A stretch of DNA of 64,000 bases, taken from assembly GCA_012735245.1 (NCBI GenBank), contig JAAYHU010000137.1, forward strand, positions 37,928 to 101,927, in the 5' to 3' direction. The stretch comes from Tissierellia bacterium. GTDB lineage: Bacteria > Bacillota > Clostridia > Tissierellales > Tissierellaceae. Below, piece after piece: positions 18,247-28,315 of this stretch; the first letter of the stretch is position 1, and each line of letters opens with the position of its first letter. Position numbers and translations under genes: made by a program. The notes under the pieces are model-generated. The model ran no database searches. It was not told the origin of the DNA and saw nothing but the letters and a program-made list of their open reading frames with translations.

Positions 18247-18609
18247 ATGGACGAAAGAATTAAGAAAGTAATATTAAATTTGCTCAGGAATAACATGGCT
18301 GGATATTTTGTTGAAAATAAGGAAGAGTTACTCCAGCTTTTGGCTACACTGATTAAAAAGGGTGAAAAAGTCGGCTGTGGAGATTCCGTAACCTTGGAGG
18401 AAACAGAAGAAGCCATTCATCGAGCACGCCAGGTTGCAGCACCCTTAGATGCAAAAAGTCTTAATAAAAATACCCCGTGTACAAAACTGGATAAATGTAT
18501 TGATTGTAATCATGAGGAAAGAATTTGTAATGATTTTGTCCTGATTGCGAGACAATTTGTTAAGGACAGAATAAAAGTAATTATTGTAAACCAAGCATAT
18601 GGATATTAA
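18247..18609 (+). CDS. LUD-domain (YkgG/LutC-like) protein with apparent internal deletion
   Basis: N-terminal VGCGDSVTLEET joined directly to C-terminal EEAIHRARQVAAPLDAKSLNKNTPCTKLDKCIDCNHEERICNDFVLI...DRIKVIIVNQAYGY. Confidence 0.75.
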   Translation: MDERIKKVILNLLRNNMAGYFVENKEELLQLLATLIKKGEKVGCGDSVTLEETEEAIHRARQVAAPLDAKSLNKNTPCTKLDKCIDCNHEERICNDFVLIARQFVKDRIKVIIVNQAYGY

Positions 18610-18702
18610 TAAATAATTGGCCATGCAAAAAGAGCGAAACTAAAAGAATAATATGAGGAAACAATTAATAAACTTGTTATATACAAAAAGAAAGGAAAAA
18701 TG

Positions 18703-18744
18703 AAGCAGGGACATACTATACATGTATAGCATGTCCCTGCTTTT
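18703..18744. terminator. Strong inverted repeat/terminator between LUD gene and PBP1A
   Basis: AAGCAGGGACATACTATACATGTATAGCATGTCCCTGCTTTT. Confidence 0.8.
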
Positions 18745-18777
18745 ACCAATATTTTAAGTTAGGCCTTGAAAATCACA

Positions 18778-21700
18778 TTAATCATCAGAGCCACTATTAG
18801 AATTGCTATTTCCATTTCCATTATTACCCCTATTCCAGTTACTGCCATTATTATTTCTACTATTATTTTCATTGTTGAACCCATTATTGTTACCATTATT
18901 GCTATTACTGTTGCCATTATCGCTGCCATTTTCTCCACCATCATCCCAATCCCCTGGGAACCATGGGAACCACCAATCATATTCATCTTCTTCATCAGAT
19001 GGTATTACTGTAGTTTCATCATGCTCATCGCAAATTTCCGTTGGTGCACTATATTCATAGTCTGTTGGTACTATACCATTATGTTCCTCAGGATTATAAG
19101 GAATTGGACGTTGAATAAATACTTTAGTTTCTAGTAAATCTTCTGGACAATATTCATTTGCAATTTTACCATTTGATTTATCGATAGTTAATTCCACGTG
19201 AACATCACAAAATTCCTTAGGCTCAGTGCCTTTTGCAAATATTTCAGTTCTTACCATACTTCCCCTTGGGTCTAGGGTGCAAAGTTCAGTTGGCAATTTG
19301 CCAGATTGGGTACACACATTTGCCCTTACTATACCACTAGGTTCTTCAAAGGAAGTTATACTTTCTTTGCCTTCATGTATTCTAGTCATGATATATTGCC
19401 ACAATTGGGCTGCAGTACCGCTGCTATTGGTTAAGGTGATTTTTGGAGAATCATTTCCTATCCATACTCCAGTTGCATAGTAGGGTGTAAATCCAACAAA
19501 CCAAATATCAGCTTGATTTTGTGTGGTACCAGTTTTTCCTGCCACTACCATGTCCTTGAGTTTTGCCCTGCCTGCAATACCATTACTTACAGTTGTTCTT
19601 AAAATATCTGCCATAATATAGGCTACCTGAGGTGAGACAACTGTAGTCTTCTTTGGTACATTTTCGATTAATATATTGCCATTGCTATCTTCAACCCTAG
19701 TAAATGATATAGGTTCTATATATACTCCTCCATTTGCAATTGCTCCGTAGGCTGCTGTTAACTCAAGAGGTGTCAATCCCTTAGTCATTCCTCCTAGTCC
19801 CATGGCTGATAGGTTTTCATCATTGGAAACCCGATTTTCCTTAGCAGTTACTATACTATCGTTTTCAGGATTTGTACTGCTAATAATACCTAATTTTTCT
19901 AGATATTTGAAGGAGGTTTGTACTCCAATATCATTAACAACCTTTACAGAGTTTACGTTTCCTGATTGTTCCACTGACCTTCTCAAAGTTTGAATACCCC
20001 TATAACGGTCCCTATACCAGTTTCTAGGCCACAGATTACCGTTTTCATCATAGAATGGTATATCATCTATAGGAGTTGCAGCAGTATAGCCATTATCTAA
20101 GGCAGGTAAGTATACAGCTATAGGCTTAATAGCAGATCCAGGTTGTCTTTGAGAAGCAGTAGCCCTATTTAATATACTAGTTCCCTCAATATCCCTACCA
20201 CCAATTAATCCCTTAATATGACCTGTTCTATAATCTAACACTACGGTGGCAGATTGAGGCTGAACTATACCATCCTTATCCCTATAGAAATACTTATCGT
20301 TTATAAGTAAATTTTCATTTTCATCGATTCTATAGAAGTCCTTGTTATTATTTAAATATCTAGAGCTGATTTTTATCTCCTTATTTTCAGTTATTTGATA
20401 ATCTTCTTCAGGCAATATTATAGAGCCTACAGTATAGGTTACGAGATTTTTTCTTTCATCGATATTATAGTAATCAGCAATATCTATATGCTTTGGGTAT
20501 GGAGTCAATTTGTTATTTTTAATGTACAAATCCCCATCCCTAAATTCATAAGTTCCCTTTTCCAAGATTAACTCAAAATTTTCGTTAAAAAGATTTTCTT
20601 GGAGATAGAAGATAGTATTGTTTTTATCATCTAAGATATTTTTGGCTTTACTTAGTCTCCAATCAACTAAGATGGGACCTTTGATTTTTTCCGGGTCACC
20701 TACAAGAATTTCAGTGAAATTATTATAAATATTTTCTAGTTCTTGTTGCAGTTTTACATCCATTGTTGAATATATTTTAAGCCCACCTGAAAACAGCAAG
20801 TCTTGAGCTTCTTCCTTAGTATATCCTAATCTGGTCATCAAGGCGTTTACTACTTCAGTTTTTACATAATCAGTAAAATATGAAGAAATTCCTTCTATTT
20901 TCTTCTGTCCAGGTTTTAGGCTTGTTTTTATATCTTGCTTTAATGCTTCTTCATATTCAGCTTCTGTAATTTTACCTAATTTCAACATCTGACTAAGCAC
21001 TATTCTTTGTCTTTTTACTGCTTCTTCATTATAAACCGCAACATACTTTTCTCCTAATATATCTAATCGCCCAACTTCATAATGTTTGTTACTGTCAAAA
21101 TCTTCTAATCTAATGGCTTTAAAAGGGGCATATTTTGTTGGACTTTTTACTACACCTGCTAATAGGGCAGATTCTGCTATGGTTAATTCTCCAACATCCT
21201 TTGAAAAGTAGGTTTGTGCAGCTTCCTGTACTCCATAAGCCCCCCTACCTAAATTGATTTTATTCAAATAAGCCTCTAATATTTGATCCTTTGTTAAAAC
21301 CTTTTCCATTTGCAATGCAAGATATGCTTCTTTGATTTTCCTATCCCAACTTTTCTCTAGAGAAAGATAAACATTTCTAGCCAATTGTTGAGTTATGGTA
21401 CTTCCACCTCTGGCGGCGGCTCCAGCCTTTATGTTATCTATGGCAGATGATATTATAGCCCTAGGGTCAACACCAAAATGAGATTCAAATCGCTCATCTT
21501 CTATTGCTATGAAAGCATCTTTTAAGTGTTGAGGTATTTCGTGTATTTTTACAACTGTTCTAAATTCCGGTGCTTGAATTTTCTCTATAAGATTTCCCTC
21601 TGCATCATAAATAGTTGAAGTTAAATCAAGGGAAGCATTTATTCTGGTAGGGTCGATATCTGGAGCATCTTTAATGATGGATAGGACCACACCAAAGACA

Positions 21701-21816
21701 ACTCCTCCCCCTATAATTGATAGAAGTATGAAGATGATTAAAATAATCTTTATTGATTTCAGAACTATTCTTCCTGGAGATTTTTTCTTATCTTTTTTAT
21801 CTTTTTTGTTATCCAT
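18778..21816 (-). CDS. pbpA: Class A penicillin-binding protein (PBP1A), transglycosylase/transpeptidase
   Basis: AFIAIEDERFESHFGVDPRAIISSAIDN...GGSTITQQLARNVYL; ASQRQPGSAIKPIAVYLPALDNG; AGKTGTTQNQADIWFVGFTPYYATGVWIGND; Asn/Gly/Ser-rich C-terminal tail. Confidence 0.96.
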   Translation of the reverse strand: MDNKKDKKDKKKSPGRIVLKSIKIILIIFILLSIIGGGVVFGVVLSIIKDAPDIDPTRINASLDLTSTIYDAEGNLIEKIQAPEFRTVVKIHEIPQHLKDAFIAIEDERFESHFGVDPRAIISSAIDNIKAGAAARGGSTITQQLARNVYLSLEKSWDRKIKEAYLALQMEKVLTKDQILEAYLNKINLGRGAYGVQEAAQTYFSKDVGELTIAESALLAGVVKSPTKYAPFKAIRLEDFDSNKHYEVGRLDILGEKYVAVYNEEAVKRQRIVLSQMLKLGKITEAEYEEALKQDIKTSLKPGQKKIEGISSYFTDYVKTEVVNALMTRLGYTKEEAQDLLFSGGLKIYSTMDVKLQQELENIYNNFTEILVGDPEKIKGPILVDWRLSKAKNILDDKNNTIFYLQENLFNENFELILEKGTYEFRDGDLYIKNNKLTPYPKHIDIADYYNIDERKNLVTYTVGSIILPEEDYQITENKEIKISSRYLNNNKDFYRIDENENLLINDKYFYRDKDGIVQPQSATVVLDYRTGHIKGLIGGRDIEGTSILNRATASQRQPGSAIKPIAVYLPALDNGYTAATPIDDIPFYDENGNLWPRNWYRDRYRGIQTLRRSVEQSGNVNSVKVVNDIGVQTSFKYLEKLGIISSTNPENDSIVTAKENRVSNDENLSAMGLGGMTKGLTPLELTAAYGAIANGGVYIEPISFTRVEDSNGNILIENVPKKTTVVSPQVAYIMADILRTTVSNGIAGRAKLKDMVVAGKTGTTQNQADIWFVGFTPYYATGVWIGNDSPKITLTNSSGTAAQLWQYIMTRIHEGKESITSFEEPSGIVRANVCTQSGKLPTELCTLDPRGSMVRTEIFAKGTEPKEFCDVHVELTIDKSNGKIANEYCPEDLLETKVFIQRPIPYNPEEHNGIVPTDYEYSAPTEICDEHDETTVIPSDEEDEYDWWFPWFPGDWDDGGENGSDNGNSNSNNGNNNGFNNENNSRNNNGSNWNRGNNGNGNSNSNSGSDD

Positions 21817-21951
21817 AATAACTCCTCCTTAACTAATAAAGGCCTGTAACTCATTCATTATACCATAAAAATAAAATATTGTTAATATCTCCACATTTCA
21901 AATAATATTATATAGATACTATAGTATTAAACTAATGAAGGAGGTGACAGG

Positions 21952-22584
21952 GTGAGAGAAATATTGTTAAAAATTAGGAAAAAAAGAAAAATAATAATAG
22001 TATCAGCAATACTTTTTTTATTCATTTATTTATATAATTACATTGACAAAAATATTAAACCCACCTTAGTGGCCATAGCAGAAATTAGAGCTAAATCTGT
22101 AACTACTAAGGCAATTAATGACACCATAAAATCGAAAATATGGGATGATATAGATTATGAAAGCCTAATACTTGTTAAATATGATAAGGATGGTCGGGTA
22201 TCTATGATGCAGGCCAATACCATATTAATGAATACCCTAGCTGCAGATATGGCATTGGAGGTTCAAGAACAGCTAAAGAATCTATCGAATACCAAAGTGA
22301 ATGTCCCCCTCAGCAATGCCTTTGATAGGCAGATCCTATACCTTCCAAATATAAAATTACAAATACAGCCACAGGGATCAGTTAATGTAGGATTTGCAAC
22401 AGAATTTGAGGAAGCAGGTATAAATCAGACTAGGCATAGGATATATTTGATTGTAAGTACGGATATAAAGTTGATAATTCCATTGATAACAGAAACCATC
22501 AATATTACTACCAATATCCCTATTGCAGAAACTATTATAATAGGAAATGTTCCAGAGCAATTCATTCACATACCTACCGAGTAA
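21952..22584 (+). CDS. yunB: Sporulation protein YunB
   Basis: RPTLxAIAEIRAKSxxTKAIN-like N-terminus, SVNVGFATEFEEAGINQTRHRIYLIVSTDIKLIIPL. Confidence 0.9.
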   Translation: MREILLKIRKKRKIIIVSAILFLFIYLYNYIDKNIKPTLVAIAEIRAKSVTTKAINDTIKSKIWDDIDYESLILVKYDKDGRVSMMQANTILMNTLAADMALEVQEQLKNLSNTKVNVPLSNAFDRQILYLPNIKLQIQPQGSVNVGFATEFEEAGINQTRHRIYLIVSTDIKLIIPLITETINITTNIPIAETIIIGNVPEQFIHIPTE

Positions 22585-22663
22585 TATTTAGATTATGTTA
22601 GATAACTTTCAATAAAAATGGTATAATATAGATAAATATTTATTAGATATAGGAGGATAGTCT

Positions 22664-23941
22664 TTGGACAATAAAGATATTAGGGAAAGGGTCTTAATAG
22701 TAGGAGTAGATTTAGAAAGTGATTTAATAGATATAGAAAACTCCTTAGATGAACTGGAAGAATTAGTTAAAGCTGCAAATGGCGTTGTTATTAGTAGGCT
22801 AATACAAAAAAAGGATAATATTAATCCTACGTATTTTATTGGCAAAGGAAAGGCTGAAGAAATAAGACATTACTGTGATGAGCTCAATATTTCCACAGTA
22901 GTTTTTAATGATGAATTATCAGGAGCTCAACTTAGAAACTTAGAAAAAATAATAGATAGGAAAATCGTAGATAGAACTAATTTAATACTGGATATTTTTG
23001 CAAGAAGAGCAAAATCTAAGGAAGGTAAATTACAAGTAAAACTAGCTCAGTTAAAATATCGTCTACCCAGATTAATAGGTTTTAGAGACTATCTCTCTAG
23101 AGAGGGTGGAGGTATAGGCACAAGGGGACCAGGAGAGCAAAAACTAGAAACCGATAGAAGGCATATTTTAAGGGAAATAAATAATATAGAAAAACAATTG
23201 AAAGAAATTGAAAAAATAAGAGATGTAAAGAGGAAAAAAAGAAGGGAATCTAATCTTCCCATAGTTGCCTTAGTAGGTTATACAAATGCTGGGAAATCGA
23301 CTTTAATGAATAAAGTTATAGAATTAAATGATGACTATGAAGAAACCAAAAAAGTATATGTAGAAGATATGCTATTTGCTACTTTGGATACATCCCTTAG
23401 AAGGAGCAAGCTACCTAATGGTCAGGCGTTTTTATTAACAGATACTGTGGGCTTTGTGTCAAAACTGCCAACTAAATTAGTAGAAGCCTTTAAAGGAACT
23501 TTAGAGGAAGTAAAATATGCAGATTTGTTACTTCATGTTGTAGATGCTTCTAATAAGGATTTAGACATACAGATTCAAACGACTTTTAATATTCTTAAAG
23601 AGCTTGAGGTACTAGATAAGCCTACTATTACAGTATTCAATAAAATGGATAAGGTGGATATACATAACCTAGTATATGATAATAGATATATTGAAGAAAA
23701 GGTTTTTATTTCTGCCAAAACTGGAGAAAATTTAGATAAACTTTTATTAAAAATACAGGACCAATTGCCCTATTCATATAAATTTGTTACTTTAAATATA
23801 CCCTATGATAAACACAATATAGTGGATTATTTCATGCAGAATTATGAAATAGATAATATTGAATATACTGAAAAGGGTACCGTATTAGAATTAAATATAA
23901 ATCCTATTGATATGAAGAAATATAAGGAATTCATTGTGTAA
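22664..23941 (+). CDS. hflX: GTPase HflX
   Basis: NPTYFIGKGKAEEI; GPGEQKLETDRRHI; VALVGYTNAGKSTLMN; TDTVGFVSKLPTKLVEAFKGTLEEV. Confidence 0.97.
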   Translation: MDNKDIRERVLIVGVDLESDLIDIENSLDELEELVKAANGVVISRLIQKKDNINPTYFIGKGKAEEIRHYCDELNISTVVFNDELSGAQLRNLEKIIDRKIVDRTNLILDIFARRAKSKEGKLQVKLAQLKYRLPRLIGFRDYLSREGGGIGTRGPGEQKLETDRRHILREINNIEKQLKEIEKIRDVKRKKRRESNLPIVALVGYTNAGKSTLMNKVIELNDDYEETKKVYVEDMLFATLDTSLRRSKLPNGQAFLLTDTVGFVSKLPTKLVEAFKGTLEEVKYADLLLHVVDASNKDLDIQIQTTFNILKELEVLDKPTITVFNKMDKVDIHNLVYDNRYIEEKVFISAKTGENLDKLLLKIQDQLPYSYKFVTLNIPYDKHNIVDYFMQNYEIDNIEYTEKGTVLELNINPIDMKKYKEFIV

Positions 23942-23976
23942 AAATTTTAATAAATTATTAAAAGGAGTGGGTACCA

Positions 23977-24420
23977 ATGATAATTAGAAATTGTGCTGGG
24001 GGAGTAGTTTTTAAGGATAATAAGGTTTTTATCATGAAAAATGATAAAAATGAATGGATATTACCCAAGGGTAAAATTAGAGATGAGGAATTGCCCCCAG
24101 AGACTGCCATTGCAAGGGTAGAATATGAAGCAGGTATAGAAGATCCCAAAATAGTATCTGCAGCTGGAGAAACGGCCTATGAATTTTATTCTTATACAAG
24201 AAACAAGCCGGTCTGCAATAAAATAACCTGGTTTATTATGGAGTCAAAGGATGAGAAGTATTCCATAAATCATGATGAAGGTTTTAAAGAAGGAGGCTTT
24301 TATCCAATAGAAGAAGCCATAGAGATGATTACTTATAGTCAAGATAAATCCCTAGTTAGTTTAGCCTATAAAAGATACTTAGATTTTAAAGAATACCAAG
24401 AAAAATTGAAATATGCTTAA
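23977..24420 (+). CDS. NUDIX hydrolase
   Basis: ILPKGKIRDEELPPETAIARVEYEAGI resembles a Nudix box, with variations. Confidence 0.8.
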   Translation: MIIRNCAGGVVFKDNKVFIMKNDKNEWILPKGKIRDEELPPETAIARVEYEAGIEDPKIVSAAGETAYEFYSYTRNKPVCNKITWFIMESKDEKYSINHDEGFKEGGFYPIEEAIEMITYSQDKSLVSLAYKRYLDFKEYQEKLKYA

Positions 24421-24444
24421 AAGGAGATGATTATCTCCTTTTAT
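24418..24444 (+). terminator. Hairpin after NUDIX gene
   Basis: AAAAGGAGATGATTATCTCCTTTTATTTTT. Confidence 0.6.
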
Positions 24445-24485
24445 TTTTAGAATACTATTCAATACCGTATTGAGAGGAAGATTTT

Positions 24486-25136
24486 ATGGACAAGAACTAT
24501 AGAACAATATTTGATTACGGAGAAGATGAAATCATAATAAATAAATCAAGATTCATTGGTTACTCAATGCCAATTAACTCTGAAGAAGAAGCTTTGGAAT
24601 TCATAGAAAGAATAAAAACAAAACATAGAGATGCTACCCACAACGTATATGCCTATGTGGTGGGCATGGATAGCAATACTCAAAGGTTTAGCGACGATGG
24701 CGAGCCTTCTGGCACTGCTGGAATACCGGTTTTAGAGGTAATTAAAAAGGAAGATTTAAGAAATGTAGTGGTTGTGGTTACAAGATATTTTGGTGGAATT
24801 AAGCTTGGAGCAGGTGGACTTATTAGGGCATATACAAAGGGAGCTAAAATAGCCCTAGAAGCAGGACAAATTGTAGATATGGTTTTACATCAAAAGGTAA
24901 AGATCCGTATAGATTATACAGCTTATGGGAAAATAGAGAATTTTCTCCTAAATGGTGGATATTTTGTAGATGAAACAATTTTTGATGATAAGGTAAATAT
25001 ATTTGTATATATAGATAACAAGGAGGTGGAAAGATTTCAAAACCTAATAACGGACATGACAAATGGCAACAATGAATTTGAGATTTTAGCAGAAGAATAT
25101 GTACCTATAAAAGATGGGAAACGATTGATAAAATAG
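24486..25136 (+). CDS. YigZ/IMPACT family protein
   Basis: INKSRFIGYSMPI...HNVYAYVVG...RFSDDGEPSGTAGIPVLEVI...VVVTRYFGGIKLGAGGLIRAY. Confidence 0.95.
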   Translation: MDKNYRTIFDYGEDEIIINKSRFIGYSMPINSEEEALEFIERIKTKHRDATHNVYAYVVGMDSNTQRFSDDGEPSGTAGIPVLEVIKKEDLRNVVVVVTRYFGGIKLGAGGLIRAYTKGAKIALEAGQIVDMVLHQKVKIRIDYTAYGKIENFLLNGGYFVDETIFDDKVNIFVYIDNKEVERFQNLITDMTNGNNEFEILAEEYVPIKDGKRLIK

Positions 25137-25181
25137 GTTAATTTAAAGTACATGGGGTATAATTTTACGGAGGTGAGAAGC

Positions 25182-25574
25182 ATGGAAAATATAAAAGAAG
25201 AAATGCTTGAAAAAAAACTGTGGGTAGTGGCAGGGGTTACTGCCAAGAAGGATAGGTATGGATATAAAATTTGGAAAAAATTAAAGGAACATGGTTATGA
25301 AACCTATGGTGTTAATCCAAATTATAATGAGATAGAGGGGGAGAAGATTTATCATTCCGTTAAGGACTTGCCTAAGAAAGTAGATGTACTAGATATGGTA
25401 GTCCGTCCTAATATAGCATTAAAGACTTTGGAAGAAGCAAAGGAAGCTGATATTGAATACATCTGGTTCCAGCCAGGCTCTTATAATGATGAAGTCATAG
25501 AAAAAGCAAAGGAGCTAGGATTTAAGATTTTATATAATGATTGTGTATATGCTACCCTAAGACAAAAAGAATAG
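25182..25574 (+). CDS. CoA-binding (Rossmann) domain protein
   Basis: LWVVAGVTAKKDRYGYKIWKKLKEHGYETYGVNPNYNEIEGEKIYHSVKDLPKKVDVLDMVVRP; ATG 25182. Confidence 0.88.
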   Translation: MENIKEEMLEKKLWVVAGVTAKKDRYGYKIWKKLKEHGYETYGVNPNYNEIEGEKIYHSVKDLPKKVDVLDMVVRPNIALKTLEEAKEADIEYIWFQPGSYNDEVIEKAKELGFKILYNDCVYATLRQKE

Positions 25575-25593
25575 GATATCCTATTCTTTTTTT
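25571..25593 (+). terminator. Terminator after CoA-binding protein gene
   Basis: AATAGGATATCCTATTCTTTTTTTTT. Confidence 0.6.
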
Positions 25594-25937
25594 TTGAACA
25601 ATTCATAAGCTCCTATTAACAACAAAAAAATACCAAAATATTTCCTTAAACTTAATGGATTGATACTTGTTGCCAAAAAAGAACCAATTATTGCTCCTAT
25701 TATTCCTCCAAGGATGATTAATTTTGCAAAGGAAAAATCTATATTACCTTTTTTATAATGGGTATACAGGGCGGTTATAGCTACCGGAAGAAAGACTATT
25801 AAATTGACTCCCTGGGCATCCTGTTGCTTAATATTGTTGAATAAGACTAAGGAGGGAATGAGGATAGTACCTCCACCAATTCCCATCCCACTTATTATTC
25901 CAGATAAAAAACCTACTAATATCAATATCATTTCCAA
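25581..25937 (-). CDS. Half-length TauE/SafE (TSUP) family permease subunit
   Basis: VGFLSGIISGMGIGGGTILIPSLVLF...GGIIGAIIGSFLATSINPLSLRKYFGIFLLLIGAYEL. Confidence 0.88.
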   Translation of the reverse strand: MEMILILVGFLSGIISGMGIGGGTILIPSLVLFNNIKQQDAQGVNLIVFLPVAITALYTHYKKGNIDFSFAKLIILGGIIGAIIGSFLATSINPLSLRKYFGIFLLLIGAYELFKKKE

Positions 25938-26338
25938 ATCATCCTTATGGCTGTATAGATTATTACGCTTCCGAATATTTTTCTCAGTATGTTAATAGGT
26001 ATTTTATTTAACAGCTTGGCACCTAAAAAAGAGCCAATAATACCTCCTAGGGTGACAGGGATGGCAATATTAAAAGGAATAGAATCATTGGTAAAATAAA
26101 TAATAGTGCTTATAATTGAAAGGGGCAGGATAATGGATATGGCTGTGGCATGGGCCTTATAATCATTAACCCCCATTAAAAAAACTAAAGCTGGTACTAC
26201 AATAGTTCCGCCTCCTGAACCAAATAAACCATTGACTAAACCAGCTACTAAACCTATAAATAGTAGTTTTAACTTTTTTTTGTCCATAGTTAGCTCCTTT
26301 GTGTTATAATCATTATAATTATAATTAATTTTTACCAA
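25928..26338 (-). CDS. Half-length TauE/SafE (TSUP) family permease subunit
   Basis: GLVAGLVNGLFGSGGGTIVVPALVFL...GGIIGSFLGAKLLNKIPINILRKIFG; overlaps the downstream half gene by 10 nt. Confidence 0.88.
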   Translation of the reverse strand: MVKINYNYNDYNTKELTMDKKKLKLLFIGLVAGLVNGLFGSGGGTIVVPALVFLMGVNDYKAHATAISIILPLSIISTIIYFTNDSIPFNIAIPVTLGGIIGSFLGAKLLNKIPINILRKIFGSVIIYTAIRMIWK

Positions 26339-26388
26339 TTAAGCGGAAGATATACATAAAAACTTAAGTTAAATAATTACTTGGAGGT

Positions 26389-27117
26389 ATGATTATGGAA
26401 AATATTAACTTGGTCATTGAGAAAATAGTAAATTGGATGAGGGAAATAGTAAAAGGAGCTGGGGCAGAAGGATTAGTCTTTGGTCTAAGCGGTGGAATTG
26501 ATTCAGCAGTAGTAGCAGGCTTATCTAAATTGGCCTTTCCAGAAACTTCCCTAGGAGTTATTATGCCCTGCTATAGTGATCCAATAGATGAAGAGCACGG
26601 AATACTAGTAGCTAGAGCCTTAGATTTGGAATTTAAAAAGGTAGATTTATCTAAAACCTTTGATGTTCTGATTAGTTCTATACCTGAGGAAACTAAAAAC
26701 AAAATGGCAAAGATCAATTTGAAACCAAGGCTTAGAATGACCACTTTACACTATTTTGCCCAAAATAATAATTATTTGGTAGCAGGTTCAACTAATAAAT
26801 CAGAATTTACTGTAGGATATTTTACTAAATACGGAGATAGCGGAGTAGACTTATTGCCTTTGGCTTCTTTCGTAAAATCAGAAATTAGGGAGTTGGCTAG
26901 AAACTTAAATATACCTGAAGTAATAATAGAAAAACCACCAACAGCAGGCCTTTGGTCTAATCAAAGCGATGAAGAAGATTTAGGTTTTTCCTATGATGTA
27001 TTAGATGAATATATTAAAACGGGCACAGGACCAAAGGAAATAGTTGAAAGAATTGAAAACATGTATAGAAACAGTCAGCATAAAAGGGCCTATCCACCAA
27101 TATTTCAGCTTAATTAA
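26389..27117 (+). CDS. nadE: NH3-dependent NAD+ synthetase
   Basis: FGLSGGIDSAVVAGL; GSTNKSEFTVGYFTKYGDSGVDLLPLASFVKSEIRELA; KPPTAGLWSNQSDEEDLGFSY. Confidence 0.97.
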   Translation: MIMENINLVIEKIVNWMREIVKGAGAEGLVFGLSGGIDSAVVAGLSKLAFPETSLGVIMPCYSDPIDEEHGILVARALDLEFKKVDLSKTFDVLISSIPEETKNKMAKINLKPRLRMTTLHYFAQNNNYLVAGSTNKSEFTVGYFTKYGDSGVDLLPLASFVKSEIRELARNLNIPEVIIEKPPTAGLWSNQSDEEDLGFSYDVLDEYIKTGTGPKEIVERIENMYRNSQHKRAYPPIFQLN

Positions 27118-27292
27118 TTTGAAACACAAACTATTTACCAATCCTATATAATCTAACCTCCTTTAACAACTATAATTATGGATTAGGTTCTATAGACTTT
27201 ACCAACTTAAATATAAATATTATAAATATAATGAAATAATTTGTCCATTGTGCTAAAATTAAGAAGGCAATAAATTAAAAGGAGTGAATTTA

Positions 27293-28024
27293 ATGGCTGG
27301 ACATTCAAAATGGAGTAATATAAAACATAGAAAAGGAAAAGAAGATGCCAAAAGAGCAAAGATGTTCACAAAACTAGGTAGATATATTATGGTTGCAGTA
27401 AGGGATGGTGGTCCTGATCCAGATTTCAATCCAGCATTAAAGGCTGCAATAGAAAAAGCCAAAGCAGCTAATATGCCAAATGACAACATTGAAAGGGCAA
27501 TAAAAAAGGGCTCTGGAGAACTTGGTTCAGATAATTATGAAGAAATTATCTATGAGGGATATGGGCCTGGTGGAATAGCAGTATTTGTGCAATGTCTTAC
27601 AGATAATAGAAATAGAACAGCTGCAGATATAAGACATGCTTTCGATAAAGGTGGCGGCAATTTAGGCCAATCAGGCTGCGTAACCTTTATGTTCGATAAA
27701 AAAGGAATAATAGCCATCGAGAGAACCGATTCTATAGATGAAGATGAACTAGCTATGTTGGCCATTGATTTAGGGGCTGAAGATTTTACTTCTGAAGAAG
27801 AGGGATTTGAAATAATTACTGCACCAGAGGATTTTAATGAAATTAGGGATGGATTAGCGGAAAATGGCTACACCTTTGCTATGGCAGAAATCACTTATAT
27901 TCCACAAAATACAATAAAACTAACAGACCCTGAGGATATTAAAAATATGGAAAAGCTTATCGATATGCTTGAAGATAACGACGACGTTCAAGAAGTGTAC
28001 CACAACTGGGAAATGCCTGAATAA
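27293..28024 (+). CDS. yebC: YebC/PmpR family regulator
   Basis: [30 protein letters not shown]...[39 protein letters not shown]. Confidence 0.98.
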   Translation: MAGHSKWSNIKHRKGKEDAKRAKMFTKLGRYIMVAVRDGGPDPDFNPALKAAIEKAKAANMPNDNIERAIKKGSGELGSDNYEEIIYEGYGPGGIAVFVQCLTDNRNRTAADIRHAFDKGGGNLGQSGCVTFMFDKKGIIAIERTDSIDEDELAMLAIDLGAEDFTSEEEGFEIITAPEDFNEIRDGLAENGYTFAMAEITYIPQNTIKLTDPEDIKNMEKLIDMLEDNDDVQEVYHNWEMPE

Positions 28025-28177
28025 GAGTAATCAAGCCATGGCAAACTAGTTTTATTGATGGATTTTAGGAAATATTTAATTTATAATTAATTGAGGGTAA
28101 ATAGTGAAATTTAAAAATCTCATAATATCTATTATGCTGTAGTATGTAAAGTTAAAAATATTTATAAGGATTATAAA

Positions 28178-28222
28178 TGCAAAAAGCACCTTCATTAATT
28201 TGTAGAATTAATGTGGGTGTTT
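28178..28222 (+). terminator. Terminator-like hairpin
   Basis: AAAAAGCACCTTCATTAATT-TGTAG-AATTAATGTGGGTGTTTTTG. Confidence 0.6.
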
Positions 28223-28315
28223 TTGTATTTTGTAGTATAAAGATTTTTAAATGGCATATAAAATAAAAACATCTAAATATTAGTTTTTTAAGAGAGTTGT
28301 TCGAGGAGGTTAATT

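Noticed and set aside
18766-19134. Plus-strand Ile/Thr-rich ORFs in 18.76-19.13 kb
   Set aside because: Antisense translations of the Asn/Gly/Ser repeat tail of PBP1A
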